A model generated the notes under the pieces. That model ran no database searches. It saw only the letters and a list, made by a program, of their open reading frames with translations, and was not told where the DNA came from. Below are positions 63,815 through 64,000 of a stretch of 64,000 bases of DNA, piece after piece. The position numbers were made by a program, and so were the translations under genes. The stretch's first letter is position 1; each line of letters begins with the position of its first letter. Where the stretch lies: assembly GCA_029245955.1 (NCBI GenBank), contig JAQWOH010000040.1, forward strand, positions 1 through 64,000, in the 5' to 3' direction. Source of the DNA: Fuerstiella sp. (lineage in GTDB: Bacteria > Planctomycetota > Planctomycetia > Planctomycetales > Planctomycetaceae).

Positions 63815-63863
63815 ACCGACGGTCAGAGCATCTGAGATCTGAACTGCGACAGCCGTCAGCAGC

Positions 63864-64000
63864 TTATTCCGGAACAGTCAGCGGCCGACCACTATCCGCT
63901 GCGGTGATCTGCAGAATAAACGGGACAGCCTGCTTCGCCCATTCAGCGGCAGAAGTATAAAACTCGGCGCCGGAACCGAAACAGCTTTGCAGCATATCCG
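63864..64000 (-). CDS. C-terminal end of an unidentified protein
   Basis: The minus strand holds 44 codons that run off the right edge and stop at TAA 63866-63864. They read DMLQSCFGSGAEFYTSAAEW, then AKQAVPFILQ and TAADSGRPLTVPE. The composition is ordinary for a soluble or secreted enzyme and there is no competing frame. It is too short to name a family. Confidence 0.55.
   Translation of the reverse strand, partial: DMLQSCFGSGAEFYTSAAEWAKQAVPFILQITAADSGRPLTVPE

Overview
The window reads as a chromosomal segment of a planctomycete (Planctomycetota), probably an aquatic Planctomycetaceae/Gimesia/Fuerstiella-like organism. This rests on gene content only, with no database search. The signs are a DUF1501 protein paired with a DUF1549/DUF1553 protein, a secreted CSPSR sulfatase, a surface protein with the planctomycete-type LELRQLLSA leader, a methanopterin-type C1 gene (mch), DNRLRE/SdrB-like surface modules, a nusA/infB/rbfA block without rimP, and an FHA protein with a long Pro-rich tail.

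Layout. 1-5989: accessory-looking stretch with two small hypothetical genes, a cupin, a macro-domain-like gene lying between the N- and C-terminal remnants of a decayed integrase, an RsbW-type ATPase/GNAT fusion, and about 1 kb of gene-free DNA with degenerate repeats. 5990-9980: DUF1501 and DUF1549/1553 genes, then msrA. 10005-19603 (minus): AsmA-like protein, GT39-like membrane glycosyltransferase, sulfatase, hpt, aconitase. 19964-24891: cyclophilin, surface protein, MOSC protein, mch. 25456-27969: ATP-grasp ligase, inositol-phosphatase-family protein and HExxH protein packed as one transcription unit. 28030-32825: RND pump and its adaptor. 33265-34137: esterase/lipase.

34150-42935: five same-strand genes (Fe-type alcohol dehydrogenase, CoA-acylating aldehyde dehydrogenase, phosphonoacetaldehyde hydrolase, sensor kinase, NtrC-type regulator) diverge from an organophosphate-type MFS carrier across a region with two operator-like repeats. 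I infer a phosphonate catabolic module: uptake, oxidation to phosphonoacetaldehyde, C-P cleavage, and oxidation of acetaldehyde to acetyl-CoA, possibly with a dedicated two-component system.

43243-49902: VanZ-like fusion, hflC/hflK with a tiny membrane protein, a stripped-down flavoprotein-like gene, ruvB and yebC. 50073-58910 (minus): nusA, infB, rbfA, an endonuclease-III-like protein with a histone-H1-like tail, and a TPR protein, all downstream of a strong terminator at 58946-58970. 59276-62535: FHA protein, conserved small protein, lipoyl/octanoyl transferase, rpiB and a low-molecular-weight phosphatase. 63095-64000: a methyltransferase and the end of one more gene. I found no tRNA, rRNA, CRISPR array, prophage or intact insertion sequence.
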